NCBI GenBank assembly: GCA_034429695.1
Contig: DAOUGC010000030.1
Location: 1-30,540, forward strand
Origin: DAOUGC01 sp034429695
GTDB taxonomy: Bacteria > Chloroflexota > Anaerolineae > Anaerolineales > Anaerolineaceae
Length of the DNA stretch: 30,540 nucleotides
Direction of reading: 5' to 3'
Made by a program: the position numbers and the translations under genes. Each line of letters opens with the position of its first letter. Positions within the stretch are counted from its first letter, which is position 1. Positions 8,028 to 17,209 of the stretch are shown here, piece by piece. The notes beneath the pieces are model-generated. The model saw only the letters and a program-made list of their open reading frames with translations, searched no databases and was not told the DNA's origin.

Positions 8028-9101
8028 TTACCCGCTTTCATAAGGCGGATCGAGCGGTATGAGGTGGATTTCGAGTAGTAGATCAGCCCTGGCTGCCCAA
8101 TCAGCCAGGGTTTTCATTTCCTCCAGTCCTGTTCGCATTCGCAAGCCAGTCTCCATGCCAAATCGATAGGTGAGGAAGCCGGTGTTTTGATCCAGGTAAT
8201 TCAAAATGGCTTTACAGGCTGTCAGGATATCCCTGGAATGGGACCGGCGCGGCAGGTTCATCAGTGATTTTACGGGTAGTTTCAAGTTTCGGGCATACAC
8301 ATCCATGATCACCGGCTGATTAAGCATGCGTGAAAGGGCATCGCCATTGGGCAGAGCATCATCCATTGGAAGGGGGGTGGGGTTTCCAACTGCATCATAA
8401 GCTGTGATGGAAATACGATAGGTTTCCTGCTGTACAGGCTGATGAGCGATTTCCTCCTCCGGCAGCAGGGCGTGGATCTGGTGCATCACCTCGCGCGCGC
8501 CAGCTTCCAGTGCCTGTTTTTTGGACATTTCTGGTTGATCAAGCGAGATGGGCGGCAGGGGTTTGCCGACGTGCATTTCCAATTGCGGGCGCTGCAGGCG
8601 ACCAATTTTTGCCAGTGCGCCGCGCATGCCAACAAACCCGATTGGAACGATGGGAGCATGTGCGTTGCTGCTCAACCACGCCACACCGGTCTGGGGAGCC
8701 ATGTCACCCGGCTGCCAGATGCCACCTTCGGGGAAGATTCCCAGTACGCCATTTTGTTTCAAAACCACCAGCGCACTCATCAGCCCGGCGCGGTCAAGGT
8801 TGCCCCGGTTGATGGGGATGAACCCATACAACTTTGCCAGCCAGGCAAAATTGGGGTCCATGGGAATATCACCCGTGCCGATCAGTTCAACCAGGCAGGG
8901 AGCGTAAACAACCATCAACACAATTTCCATGTAAGCCACATGATTGCCAGCCAGGATGACCGGTCCCTTTTTTGGGAGGTTTTCCATGCCTTCCAGACGA
9001 ATGCGGGCGAACAGGGGTAACACCAACCTGCCCAGAATACGGATAAATGTACGGATCAGAAAACGACGGGGATAACGATAATTCATCAATGGTGAACTCA
9101 T
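8028..9101 (-). CDS. PlsC-like 1-acyl-glycerol-3-phosphate acyltransferase family protein
   Basis: Probably transfers an acyl chain in membrane phospholipid synthesis. Of the 358 aa, residues about 35-230 form the acyltransferase domain: GNHVAYMEI (52-60, motif I), FIPINRG (94-100) and FPEGG (123-127, motif III), with an N-terminal amphipathic or membrane segment at about 14-32. The usual HX4D motif is HX4E here (His54, Glu59), a conservative change at a residue that assists catalysis. The C-terminal third (about 235-358) has no motif I recognise and makes the protein longer than typical PlsC. ATG 9101 is preferred over an upstream TTG at 9176 because the family similarity begins after it; AAGG lies 14 bases upstream. 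Confidence 0.85.
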   Translation of the reverse strand: MSSPLMNYRYPRRFLIRTFIRILGRLVLPLFARIRLEGMENLPKKGPVILAGNHVAYMEIVLMVVYAPCLVELIGTGDIPMDPNFAWLAKLYGFIPINRGNLDRAGLMSALVVLKQNGVLGIFPEGGIWQPGDMAPQTGVAWLSSNAHAPIVPIGFVGMRGALAKIGRLQRPQLEMHVGKPLPPISLDQPEMSKKQALEAGAREVMHQIHALLPEEEIAHQPVQQETYRISITAYDAVGNPTPLPMDDALPNGDALSRMLNQPVIMDVYARNLKLPVKSLMNLPRRSHSRDILTACKAILNYLDQNTGFLTYRFGMETGLRMRTGLEEMKTLADWAARADLLLEIHLIPLDPPYESG

Positions 9102-9138
9102 GAGATGACAGGACCTTTGATATGGATTTAAATGAATG

Positions 9139-9162
9139 CGGCGGGTGTTTTGCGACCCGCCG
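9139..9162 (-). terminator. GC-rich hairpin between the YtxH-like and PlsC-like genes
   Basis: CGGCGGGT (9139-9146) and ACCCGCCG (9155-9162) form a perfect 8-bp stem with an 8-base loop, 23 bases after the YtxH-like stop. No U-run follows on the minus strand, so it may only attenuate or stabilise the upstream transcript rather than terminate it. Confidence 0.35.
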
Positions 9163-9184
9163 AAATGAGTGAGCAAGCGATAGT

Positions 9185-9406
9185 TTAGATCTCCGGTGTC
9201 GGCTGACGCAGTTCAGCCAGTTGGTGCTCCAGTTCGATCCGTTTTTGCAGGCGGGCATTCCGAACCTCGCCGGCAAGTTGATTAAAATAAGTATTGATCC
9301 GCCCGCGGGTCTCATCTCCGGAACCGGGGGCTAGCAACAAAGCCACCGCGGCTGCCAGGGCTGCCCCCAGTGCTGCGCCAAGTATCAGTGAACCAATTCG
9401 TCGCAT
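9185..9406 (-). CDS. YtxH-like small membrane protein
   Basis: A 73-aa protein with one N-terminal glycine/alanine-rich membrane segment (about residues 5-26), followed by the typical YtxH turn LLLAPGSGDETRGRI and a charged helical tail (about 36-68) likely to be coiled coil. YtxH-type proteins are common small envelope or stress proteins of uncertain role. The start is well supported by AGGAGG, seven bases before ATG 9406. It is flanked on the same strand by a PAP2 phosphatase and a PlsC-like acyltransferase, so it sits in a membrane-lipid neighbourhood. Confidence 0.8.
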   Translation of the reverse strand: MRRIGSLILGAALGAALAAAVALLLAPGSGDETRGRINTYFNQLAGEVRNARLQKRIELEHQLAELRQPTPEI

Positions 9407-9486
9407 GATTTTCCTCCTGTTTGCTGGATCGGTAACACATAACTATTGTAATGCATAAGCAGCCGGCAGGCGACTCTCAATCTCTC

Positions 9487-10479
9487 TCAGCCTGTTTTTT
9501 GTTTCGAGGCCAGCTTCATGCGGATAAAAAGCAGGGGCGCCGCCAGTGAAACCCAGCCGGATATGATTATGTAGCGCAGGAAGCGCAGCAGATAACTGGT
9601 GAGGTCGGCGTTACGGGGGAAGACCTTGCCAAGCCCGTACCACAGGGCAACCGTCACCGATGCACCAATCAGGAAACGCAGCAGGCGCTGCACAAACGTT
9701 CCACCGGCATCATACCCACCATTACGAACCAGCCAGGCTGCGCCAGCAGTCATGCCAAGAAAAGTGCCTGCCATGGTAAACGCGCCGTCGCGCTTGAAGG
9801 GATCGATCTCGACATCGGGATGGGTGGCCAGGGCATTATTTTTCCACTCAACCGGGATCTCCCAATCACCAAATAATTCAATTGGCAGCAGGGTGAGGCC
9901 CATCACCAGCAAAGCGCCCACAAAACACACACCCAGCACGGCGGGTAGCGAGAGCCGTTTGATCCAGCGCAGGACAGGCGGTTCCAGCAGAATGAAGGCA
10001 ACAATCAACAACACGCCCAGCAACCAGCCGCTTAATACATCAGTGGTGAAATGCATGCCGAGAAAGATGCGCGAAAAGCCGATCAGGAAAACCATGACGA
10101 CCACCAAAATGGTTAACCAACGTGCCTTGACCTTGGCGGCGAGCAGCCCCCACACTGACGCAGCGTGCTGTGAATGTCCGCTGGGAATGCCAAACGAGGT
10201 TTCGCTGCTGAGACCTCTGACCCTGGTATCAAACCAGTAGGGACGGCTGCCGTGGAACAAAGTTTTGAAAAAACTGTTGACCACATTGGTTGCTGACAGC
10301 ATGATGCCGATGCGTAAACCCAGGCCAAGGTCAACACACCAGTATATGGCGGGGACCACGAGGAGGAAAAATTCCTCAGAGCCAAGGTTGGTGATGGCTT
10401 TCAACGGCGCAATCAGCCAGTCACCCAGTGACTGAAGAAATAGCGTGATGGCAATTTCGGCCTGCCATAATGCGTCCAT
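9487..10479 (-). CDS. PAP2-family membrane phosphatase
   Basis: Probably dephosphorylates a lipid phosphate such as phosphatidic acid or an undecaprenyl/prenyl diphosphate at the membrane. All three PAP2 signature motifs are intact: Lys72-x6-Arg79-Pro80 (KTLFHGSRP), PSGH at 99-102, and Ser136-Arg137-x5-His143-x3-Asp147 (SRIFLGMHFTTD). The 330-aa chain has about seven to eight hydrophobic segments, and the C-terminal half (about 165-330) extends beyond the minimal catalytic core. GGAGG directly upstream supports ATG 10479. With the PlsC-like gene downstream, a role in glycerophospholipid turnover is reasonable; the exact substrate cannot be read from sequence. Confidence 0.9.
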   Translation of the reverse strand: MDALWQAEIAITLFLQSLGDWLIAPLKAITNLGSEEFFLLVVPAIYWCVDLGLGLRIGIMLSATNVVNSFFKTLFHGSRPYWFDTRVRGLSSETSFGIPSGHSQHAASVWGLLAAKVKARWLTILVVVMVFLIGFSRIFLGMHFTTDVLSGWLLGVLLIVAFILLEPPVLRWIKRLSLPAVLGVCFVGALLVMGLTLLPIELFGDWEIPVEWKNNALATHPDVEIDPFKRDGAFTMAGTFLGMTAGAAWLVRNGGYDAGGTFVQRLLRFLIGASVTVALWYGLGKVFPRNADLTSYLLRFLRYIIISGWVSLAAPLLFIRMKLASKQKTG

Positions 10480-10585
10480 GGGACCTCCGGAAATTCCTGA
10501 GATTTTTCTAACAAAAAATCAGATGATCTTGGTTACAATTAATGGATGATCGTAACTGGAGCCATCACCATTTTACACTTAACCC

Positions 10586-12916
10586 ATGAAAAATAACCAA
10601 CCAAATCACTGGTGGGATACCCCCTCTGTCATTATTTTTGCCATCGCCCTGTGGGTGGCTGCCTGGCGTCTGGAAGTCACACGCTGGACGCACAACCTGG
10701 ACACGGTGGAGTTTCTGTTATTGATTGCCATGATCCTGGGAGCGCTGCTGGGACGAAGTCGGTTTAAAAGCCGGACCACATTTGTGTTCGGCGTGATATA
10801 CGGGCTGTTTTTTGTCGGATGGCAAATCGGTGTGCTGCTAAAGAACACCATGACCTGGAACGAACGCCTGGTCAGCATTGTGGGTCGTGTTAACGCTGTC
10901 TTGTTTGCCCTGTTCAATAACATCCGGATTGAAGACACCCTGCCGTTCCTGCTTGGCATGAGCGCTCTATTCTGGATCTTTGGCATGGTGGGCATGTACC
11001 AACTGGTACGCAACAACCGCCCATGGGTGGTGCTCGCCATGGCGGCCGTGGCCACTTTCATTTTTCACCATTACAGCCAGTATGTGTCACATGGTGAGCG
11101 TTACCTGTTTATCTTCATCTTGTGCACATTGTTGTTGATCGGCCGTGTTTATTACCTGAATAATCGGCGGCAATGGCTGGAGCGCGGTTATGCGGTTGAT
11201 TCTGAAACAGGGTTCAGCCTGGGCCGGGCGATCTTGATCAGCTCGGTGATGTTGCTGGTGGTTGCCTGGAGCCTGCCGGTTCCAGAACAAATATCCATGA
11301 CCAGCGATACCACCCGGTTGGAAGTGACCGGCTGGTGGGAAAATGTAAAGGAAAGGTTTGGTAATGCCACCGCTGGTTTGCAAAGCCCGGTGGTATACAT
11401 CAACGATTCCTATGCAGGAATGTTAAATCTGGGAACGCGTATCAGTCAAAGCGACGACGTGGTCTTCAGGGTCGAAGCTTCCACCATCTCCACCAATTTC
11501 AGGTACTACTGGCGTGGCAGCAGCTATGATACCTACAATGGCGAGCAATGGACAAACTCGGTGGAGACCCGTGGTGAAGCATTGCCCGAAGAATGGCCGC
11601 TTGCTCCGTTAAATTTCGCCGGCAGACGCAACGTTGAACTATCCTTCCAGACGCATCTGGCCACCATGGAAAAGGTGTATGTTCCCAACCGGGCCACTTT
11701 TATCAGCCGCTCGGTCAGGTATATTGGCGAATCCTCTGATGAAGGGGTATATGACCTGGTTACGGTGCTGGCTTCACCACGTTTGCACGCCGGGGATGTA
11801 TACGAAGCGCGCGCACTGATCAGCGAACCGACCCAATCCATGTTGCGCGCTGCCGGTACAGCCTACCCTGGCTGGGTGGTCACCCGCTATCTGCAACTTC
11901 CTGAAAATTTTTCCGAAAGGGTGCAGGCCAAAGCAGAAGAGATCGCGGCAAATTATGATAATCCTTACGATATTGCCCACGCCATCACCCGTTATCTGCG
12001 TGTAAATATCGAGTATCAGGGCGCCATTGAAACTCCTCCTGAAGATCAGGATGTGATGGAATGGTTCCTGTTTGACTACAAAAAGGGTTTCTGTAATTAT
12101 TACGCCACGGCTGAAGTGCTGATGTTGCGTTCACTCGGTATTCCCGCCCGGTTGGCAACCGGTTATGCACAGGGAGAACAGGTTGAAGGAGAAAATGCGT
12201 TTGAGGTTCGTGTAAATGACAGCCATGCCTGGCCCGAGGTGTACTTCCCCGGGTATGGGTGGGTGGAGTTTGAACCAACGGCAGCCCAACCTGCGTATGA
12301 ACTTAGGGAAGGAGTCAGTTCCGCAGACTCACTGGAGGGGAACGAAATACAGTTTCCCCCACCGCTTGACAACCGTCCTTCTCTGGAGGATATGGAGCAG
12401 GAGGACATTGACCCGGGTGTGGCTGAGCGTGCAGAGCCGCTGTCACGCGCCATTCCGATTGTGATCACTTCCACTGCGCTGGTTGCATTTGCCATTGGCG
12501 GGTTCTTCCTGCTCAGGCGGTATCCAGTGCTGTACCTGAAGCCCTTCCCTCAATACGTTGAAGAAATCATCTCCAATGATTTCTTTTCGAGCCGGGGTGT
12601 TGAGGTTCCCAAAGCCATTTATAATTGGGCAAGATACACCGAACTCACACCCATGGAGCGAATATTCCGCCGGGTTGACTGGATGTTGTGGCTGCTTGCC
12701 GTTCGGCCTGCTCCCGGAATGACGCCGTCGGAAAAGATGGATCTGCTTGTGCGGCGTGTCCCCCTGGCGCGCTCAGAGGCATCTGTGTTACTCGAAGAAT
12801 ATCACATCGAGGTATTCAGCCGCCGATATCCGGATCTGACCAGGGCAAAAATGGCACACAGTTTGCTATGGAATCAGGTTATCAAAACAGCGTGGAAGCA
12901 GTTGTTTAGACGCTAA
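10586..12916 (+). CDS. TgpA-like membrane transglutaminase-domain protein with DUF4129 tail
   Basis: A 776-aa protein with about seven N-terminal membrane segments (residues 13-230), an extracytoplasmic region (about 231-620), one more membrane segment (about 622-643), and a cytoplasmic C-terminal DUF4129-type domain (about 675-765). The transglutaminase-like core spans about 450-570. It carries Cys503 (KKGFCNYYAT) and His547 (NDSHAWPEVYF), with Glu563 (WVEFEPT) where many members have Asp; Glu is a common variant in bacterial relatives. It likely acts as a peptidase or crosslinking enzyme outside the membrane, perhaps on the cell wall. No clear ribosome-binding site precedes ATG 10586. In many bacteria TgpA neighbours a MoxR ATPase and a DUF58 protein; neither is present here. 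A signalling cyclase follows after 32 bases. Confidence 0.9.
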   Translation: MKNNQPNHWWDTPSVIIFAIALWVAAWRLEVTRWTHNLDTVEFLLLIAMILGALLGRSRFKSRTTFVFGVIYGLFFVGWQIGVLLKNTMTWNERLVSIVGRVNAVLFALFNNIRIEDTLPFLLGMSALFWIFGMVGMYQLVRNNRPWVVLAMAAVATFIFHHYSQYVSHGERYLFIFILCTLLLIGRVYYLNNRRQWLERGYAVDSETGFSLGRAILISSVMLLVVAWSLPVPEQISMTSDTTRLEVTGWWENVKERFGNATAGLQSPVVYINDSYAGMLNLGTRISQSDDVVFRVEASTISTNFRYYWRGSSYDTYNGEQWTNSVETRGEALPEEWPLAPLNFAGRRNVELSFQTHLATMEKVYVPNRATFISRSVRYIGESSDEGVYDLVTVLASPRLHAGDVYEARALISEPTQSMLRAAGTAYPGWVVTRYLQLPENFSERVQAKAEEIAANYDNPYDIAHAITRYLRVNIEYQGAIETPPEDQDVMEWFLFDYKKGFCNYYATAEVLMLRSLGIPARLATGYAQGEQVEGENAFEVRVNDSHAWPEVYFPGYGWVEFEPTAAQPAYELREGVSSADSLEGNEIQFPPPLDNRPSLEDMEQEDIDPGVAERAEPLSRAIPIVITSTALVAFAIGGFFLLRRYPVLYLKPFPQYVEEIISNDFFSSRGVEVPKAIYNWARYTELTPMERIFRRVDWMLWLLAVRPAPGMTPSEKMDLLVRRVPLARSEASVLLEEYHIEVFSRRYPDLTRAKMAHSLLWNQVIKTAWKQLFRR

Positions 12917-12948
12917 ACCCATCATAAGTCCAATAAAGGTCATCGTTC

Positions 12949-14712
12949 ATGGATATCCACGTTCCTGAGTCGATCAATTTCAGCGCGCTTGACCAAAAGC
13001 TGGTTCGCATGGATATGCTGGTGGAAAGACTGTCAAAATTCCTGCAGTCTTCCCGTCCTGCATCCATTCCAAAGGAAATCTACGAGAATGTCACTTCCCT
13101 GGCTGACGCCGTTTCGCAGATTCGAAAATCGGTTAATGCGCTTGAAACCGAGCGGCGTAATTTGCGCGCGCTGGCTGACGTGAGCGAGGTGGTCAACTCA
13201 TCGCTGGATCTGGACGTGGTGTTAACGATGGTTATGGACACCATCATTCGCATTACCCGCGCTGAACGGGGCTTTCTGATGCTGACCAGTGATGGCGACG
13301 ATATGAACATCCGCATGGCGCGCAACTGGGAAAAAGAATCGATTGACCCGTCCGAGTTTGCCATCAGCCACAGTGTGATCAAGCGGGTCCTCTCCACCGG
13401 CAGCGCAGTGCTGACCACCAACGCCCAGGAAGACACCCGCTTTAATTTTCAGCAGAGTGTGGTTGCTTATAACTTGCGTTCCATTCTGTGCGTTCCCCTC
13501 AAGGTGAAAGAAGTGATGACCGGCGTCATTTACGCCGATAACCGCATTCGCAGTGGTTTGTTCTCTCAGAAGGAGCTTGATCTATTAACGGCATTTGCCA
13601 ATGAAGCGGCTGTGGCGATCGAAAATGCCCGCCTGTTTGCCTCGGTGAGGCGCACTCTTGCTGAGGTGACTGAGCTGAAGAATTTGATGGACAATGTGTT
13701 TGAGTCCATTGCCAGCGGAGTGATCACAGCCGATGTGGAAAAGCGGATTGTCATGTGCAACCGCGCCGCACAGATGATCCTGGGCAACTCCAGTGTGCAT
13801 CTGATTGGCTCTGAATTGCAGGAAGCCTATCCTCCTCTGGCTCCCGCTCTCAATCCGTATCTCGATTATGTTTTGAAGACAGACCAACCCGTCGTCGGGC
13901 TTGAGACCAGCCCGTTAATGCCAGAACGCGGACAGGTGGAGTTGCGCCTGAGCCTTTCACCCATGAAGGATGTGCAACAAACCATGCAGGGTGTGGCGAT
14001 TGTGCTCGAAGACCTGACCGAGAAACGGAAATTGGAAGCACAACGGCGTTTGTTTGAACGCATGGTTTCCCCGGCAGTGATTGACCGGCTGGATCCGAAC
14101 AGCCTGCAACTGGGTGGGCAGCGTTCTGAGATTACGATTCTGTTTGCCGATCTGCGGGATTTCACTACATTCAGTGAGACCGTGGAGCCGGAAGAACTTG
14201 TTTCGGTACTAAACAGCTATCTGGCAGTGGCGGCGGAAGCGGTCCTCAATGAAGGCGGCACGGTGGATAAATTCCTCGGTGATGCAGTGATGGCGTGGTT
14301 CAACGCGCCCATTCCGCAGGTCGATCACACCATGCGGGCAGTGCGGGCTGCGCTTGCCATTCGTGACCGGATCACCCTGCTTGGGCTGGGTATGCCTGCC
14401 AGCCGCAGATTGTCATTTGGTATCGGTATTCATGTGGGTGAAGCCGTGCTGGGATTAATCGGTAATGAACGGCGACTGGATTACACGGCAATTGGGGACA
14501 GTGTCAATACCGGACGGCGCATCCAGGAGAATGCCGCCCCCGGGCAGATCCTGATCAGCCAGGAAGCTTACCTGCGTGTATTGAATCAGATTGAAGTATC
14601 AACGGTGGACCCGATTCAAGCCAAAGGCAAACGTGAACCGTTGCTGGTTTATTCCGTTAATTGTCTCTCGGGTAGAACGCTTTTGACGAGTAATTTTGAG
14701 AACTCTGCCTGA
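12949..14712 (+). CDS. Class III adenylate cyclase with GAF and PAS sensor domains
   Basis: Predicted to make cAMP from ATP in response to signals bound by its sensor domains. Of the 587 aa, residues about 15-75 are a coiled coil, about 76-230 a GAF domain (ending in DLLTAFANEAAVAIENARLF), about 243-360 a PAS-like domain, and about 390-572 the cyclase catalytic domain. Catalytic residues are complete: metal-binding Asp401 (FADLRDF) and Asp445 (KFLGDAV), substrate-specifying Lys441 and Thr513 (DYTAIGD), and transition-state Asn520 and Arg524 (VNTGRR). The Lys/Thr pair marks it as class IIIb, the group of cyanobacterial CyaC, several of which respond to bicarbonate. There is no membrane segment, so it is soluble. 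AAAGG about 10 bases upstream supports ATG 12949, and it is probably co-transcribed with the TgpA-like gene. Confidence 0.92.
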   Translation: MDIHVPESINFSALDQKLVRMDMLVERLSKFLQSSRPASIPKEIYENVTSLADAVSQIRKSVNALETERRNLRALADVSEVVNSSLDLDVVLTMVMDTIIRITRAERGFLMLTSDGDDMNIRMARNWEKESIDPSEFAISHSVIKRVLSTGSAVLTTNAQEDTRFNFQQSVVAYNLRSILCVPLKVKEVMTGVIYADNRIRSGLFSQKELDLLTAFANEAAVAIENARLFASVRRTLAEVTELKNLMDNVFESIASGVITADVEKRIVMCNRAAQMILGNSSVHLIGSELQEAYPPLAPALNPYLDYVLKTDQPVVGLETSPLMPERGQVELRLSLSPMKDVQQTMQGVAIVLEDLTEKRKLEAQRRLFERMVSPAVIDRLDPNSLQLGGQRSEITILFADLRDFTTFSETVEPEELVSVLNSYLAVAAEAVLNEGGTVDKFLGDAVMAWFNAPIPQVDHTMRAVRAALAIRDRITLLGLGMPASRRLSFGIGIHVGEAVLGLIGNERRLDYTAIGDSVNTGRRIQENAAPGQILISQEAYLRVLNQIEVSTVDPIQAKGKREPLLVYSVNCLSGRTLLTSNFENSA

Positions 14713-14727
14713 CCCGACTTTCGAATA

Positions 14728-14746
14728 GCCCCTAGCTGATGGGGGC
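14728..14746. terminator. Weak GC hairpin between convergent cyclase and M20 genes
   Basis: GCCCC (14728-14732) and GGGGC (14742-14746) can pair around an 8-base loop, just after the cyclase stop and overlapping the M20 gene end. There is no T-run on either strand, so termination is uncertain. Confidence 0.25.
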
Positions 14747-15895
14747 GCCATCTCTGGGATTTCTTTTGTCAACCAGTCGGCTGATCGCCCAAACCCGGTT
14801 GACAATCTGTTTTAAAGCAAGATAACCATTTAGTATGGGTCCGGTTTGAATGTACTCATTGGCGGTGTGCGCCTCGCCTCCGTGGGTGATCCCTATGCAA
14901 ATGGCAGGATATCCGCGGCTCAAAGGGGCGTTGGCATCACTGGAGGCAGACCCCAGGCGGGGAAAAACGCCATGTTGCCGGTAGGTTTCCACAGCCAGCC
15001 TTACCAGCAAGTGATCCTCTGAGATTGCCCCGGCCGGCCGACTGCCGATCAGGGTCGTCTTCATTTGCACATGGGGGTGCACCATCCGGGTACATAATTC
15101 ATCCACTTTTGCCGAGAGCCATTGCAGGTGATGGGCATTTTCAGAGCGCAGATCCAGGGTGGCTGAAGCATGCGCGGCAATTGAATTGACTGAATTGCCA
15201 CCCTCGATGGTTCCCACGTTGAGTGTGGTGCGGCTGGTGGTGGGTAACTGGATGTTGATCAGCGATGTGATTAGGCGCGAGAGTTCATGAATTGCCGAAG
15301 GGCGGCCAAAATCAGCCCATGAATGACCGCCAGGGGTATTAACCTCAATGCGGTAACGCTCCACCCCCAGGCCTGAGTGGTAAATATTGCCCAGCCCAAT
15401 GCCTTCCAGCACAAGATACGCCAGCGCCCGCTTGCCCAGGGTCTCCACTGCCCGCAACATTCCGCGCAGGTTCCCCAGGCCTTCTTCTCCAACGGTGGCA
15501 ATAAACCAAACACCTGCAGGGTGAGGAATCTCTTCCTTGACAGTGTCTGCGGCGAGCTGAAGCATGGCAGCCAACCCCAATGAGTTGTCACCCAGACCTG
15601 GTCCTTTGATGCGGTCATCCAGAAACTGCAGGTCCAGTGGGGAACCGGCTGGATGCACTGTATCCAAATGAGCGCTGATGATTAATGCTGGTTTGGCAGG
15701 GTCAGCCTGATGGGCAAGGTAAAGCCCCCAGATATTGCCAACTTCGTCCCGATGGATTTCGGAGAGGCCAATGCGTTGAAAAGCGGAAAGAAGATACCTG
15801 CCGCGTTCCAGTTCGTCACCGGTGGGGGCTGGAATTTGCTGAATTTCACAGGCGGCATCCAGCAAATTTTGCAGGAGGGCGGCGTCATCGTTCAT
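14732..15895 (-). CDS. M20-family zinc metallopeptidase (dipeptidase/tripeptidase-like)
   Basis: A 387-aa cytoplasmic peptidase. Conserved metal and catalytic residues are all visible: His76 and Asp78 (SAHLDTVHP), bridging Asp103 (GLGDNS), catalytic Glu137 with metal Glu138 (GEEGLGN), Glu164 at the Asp/Glu metal position (LEG), and His343 (EAHTANEYI). The insert domain (about 178-290), with GGHSWADFG and the dimer-type His, fits the peptidase T/carboxypeptidase G2 fold. Substrate is unknown; a small peptide is most likely, though some M20 members cleave N-acyl amino acids. ATG 15895 shares the four bases ATGA with the stop of the upstream sugar kinase, so translation is coupled. Confidence 0.9.
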   Translation of the reverse strand: MNDDAALLQNLLDAACEIQQIPAPTGDELERGRYLLSAFQRIGLSEIHRDEVGNIWGLYLAHQADPAKPALIISAHLDTVHPAGSPLDLQFLDDRIKGPGLGDNSLGLAAMLQLAADTVKEEIPHPAGVWFIATVGEEGLGNLRGMLRAVETLGKRALAYLVLEGIGLGNIYHSGLGVERYRIEVNTPGGHSWADFGRPSAIHELSRLITSLINIQLPTTSRTTLNVGTIEGGNSVNSIAAHASATLDLRSENAHHLQWLSAKVDELCTRMVHPHVQMKTTLIGSRPAGAISEDHLLVRLAVETYRQHGVFPRLGSASSDANAPLSRGYPAICIGITHGGEAHTANEYIQTGPILNGYLALKQIVNRVWAISRLVDKRNPRDGAPIS

Positions 15896-16914
15896 GGTCG
15901 CTGCACCCTTGGCCGGAGAGAATCCAGACGGGCCTGGGCCAGACCCGGCAGGGCGTTTAACGCGTAAAATGGCTGGCTGCCTTCAACCACCATGGAAGTG
16001 GAGATGGCTCCGTGCAGGGCTGCCTCTAACGGATCGTATGTTTCACGGTAACAAGCCAGAAAGCCCCCGCAGAAGGCATCACCAGAACCGGTTGGGTCGG
16101 TCAGCCGGGCAGGATAGGCAGGGATGATCCAGCGATTTCTGCCGGCATTTTCGTATAGATAAACCGTGTTGCCTTTCCTGCGAATGGTGACCATTTCACA
16201 CCCAAACGCTGAGATGGCTTCTGCCATTTCCCACAGATCATGGGTTCGCCCTGAAAACAAAGTCGTCAACTGGTCTTCATCGGTGTGCAACGCAGTCAGG
16301 CTGCTTGCCACCGCCGGTATGTTATCCCAGAACACCGGGGTCATATAGGTGGGTGAGGTATCCAGCGTTACGGTTTGAATTTGAGCCTGCCGTAACAGTG
16401 ATGGGATGGCTGTATGCGTTAAATAATCAACAGGGCAAATGTGGGCTGCAGTGGCATCCAGATAATCCTCAGGCACCTCACCCGAACGCAGGGTGTAATC
16501 TGTGGCTGTTGTGCGGCTGTCCATCTCGGCCAGCCGATTGGTATAACCCAACAGCGAACGGGGCATGGATTGTTCCAGCCGAGCAAAATGAGATACCGGA
16601 TTGTCAAGTTTGGGGTTGTCGAAATCAGGATAGGCGATGAAACGGCGCACATCCAGCGGCGAGTTGGTCTGGAATATTCCCTGAGTGTTCAGGTTTTGAT
16701 CGGCGATCTTATCCAACCATTCCTGGGGAAAATCGTTCCCAACCCGGCTGATCAGGCCGACATCGCTGCCCCATAACATCAAACCGGCGGCGGCATAAAG
16801 CAGATTGCCACCCAGTGTATCCAAAACCATTTTGCCGGAAGGCAGCACGATGAATTCCCGTTGCAGCCTGCCGGCAAGGATAAAGCGAATAAAGGGCGCC
16901 AGAGAGGATTTCAC
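15892..16914 (-). CDS. PfkB-family carbohydrate kinase
   Basis: A 340-aa ribokinase-fold kinase that phosphorylates a sugar or nucleoside-like alcohol with ATP. The second PfkB signature is clear: DPTGSGDAFCGGF (273-285), with Asp279 as catalytic base and the GSGD anion hole. The N-terminal glycine motif appears as TLGGNLLYAAAGL (33-45). The start is a GTG at 16914 with an AGG a few bases upstream; no upstream in-frame ATG was found. Substrate is not identifiable from sequence. It lies 27 bases after the small membrane protein gene and overlaps the M20 peptidase, so it is an internal member of a minus-strand operon. Confidence 0.88.
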   Translation of the reverse strand: MKSSLAPFIRFILAGRLQREFIVLPSGKMVLDTLGGNLLYAAAGLMLWGSDVGLISRVGNDFPQEWLDKIADQNLNTQGIFQTNSPLDVRRFIAYPDFDNPKLDNPVSHFARLEQSMPRSLLGYTNRLAEMDSRTTATDYTLRSGEVPEDYLDATAAHICPVDYLTHTAIPSLLRQAQIQTVTLDTSPTYMTPVFWDNIPAVASSLTALHTDEDQLTTLFSGRTHDLWEMAEAISAFGCEMVTIRRKGNTVYLYENAGRNRWIIPAYPARLTDPTGSGDAFCGGFLACYRETYDPLEAALHGAISTSMVVEGSQPFYALNALPGLAQARLDSLRPRVQRP

Positions 16915-16941
16915 GACGAACCTGACCAGCTCCCGTTTCTA

Positions 16942-17151
16942 CTACTTCTCGTCGTCGGTAAATTCAGACACGAGGCGGATCAAGCCCAACACACCCAGGC
17001 CCAGTTTAAGACCATCACCCGGGGTCAGTTGTGGGGTACGGTTCAGTTCGTCATTACGCCTGACCACGACATACCCGGCGGCTGCACCGGCAATTGCACC
17101 GATCACAGTGGCAAGGATCATGGTTCTGGTTTTCCAGTTGTTGAAATCCAT
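16942..17151 (-). CDS. Small glycine-zipper-type membrane protein, function unknown
   Basis: A 69-aa protein with one membrane segment rich in Gly and Ala (about residues 11-30, ILATVIGAIAGAAAGYVVV), a charged stretch (RRNDELNRTP), and a second, weakly hydrophobic glycine-rich helix (about 45-60) before an acidic tail. The small-residue spacing resembles a glycine zipper used for helix packing. GGGAGG about 10 bases before ATG 17151 makes it a credible gene despite its size. It is not recognisable as a known family. Confidence 0.7.
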   Translation of the reverse strand: MDFNNWKTRTMILATVIGAIAGAAAGYVVVRRNDELNRTPQLTPGDGLKLGLGVLGLIRLVSEFTDDEK

Positions 17152-17209
17152 CTTTAATTACCTCCCTGATAACAAAAACTATTCAGTTTAATCAATAACC
17201 CCCGAATTG

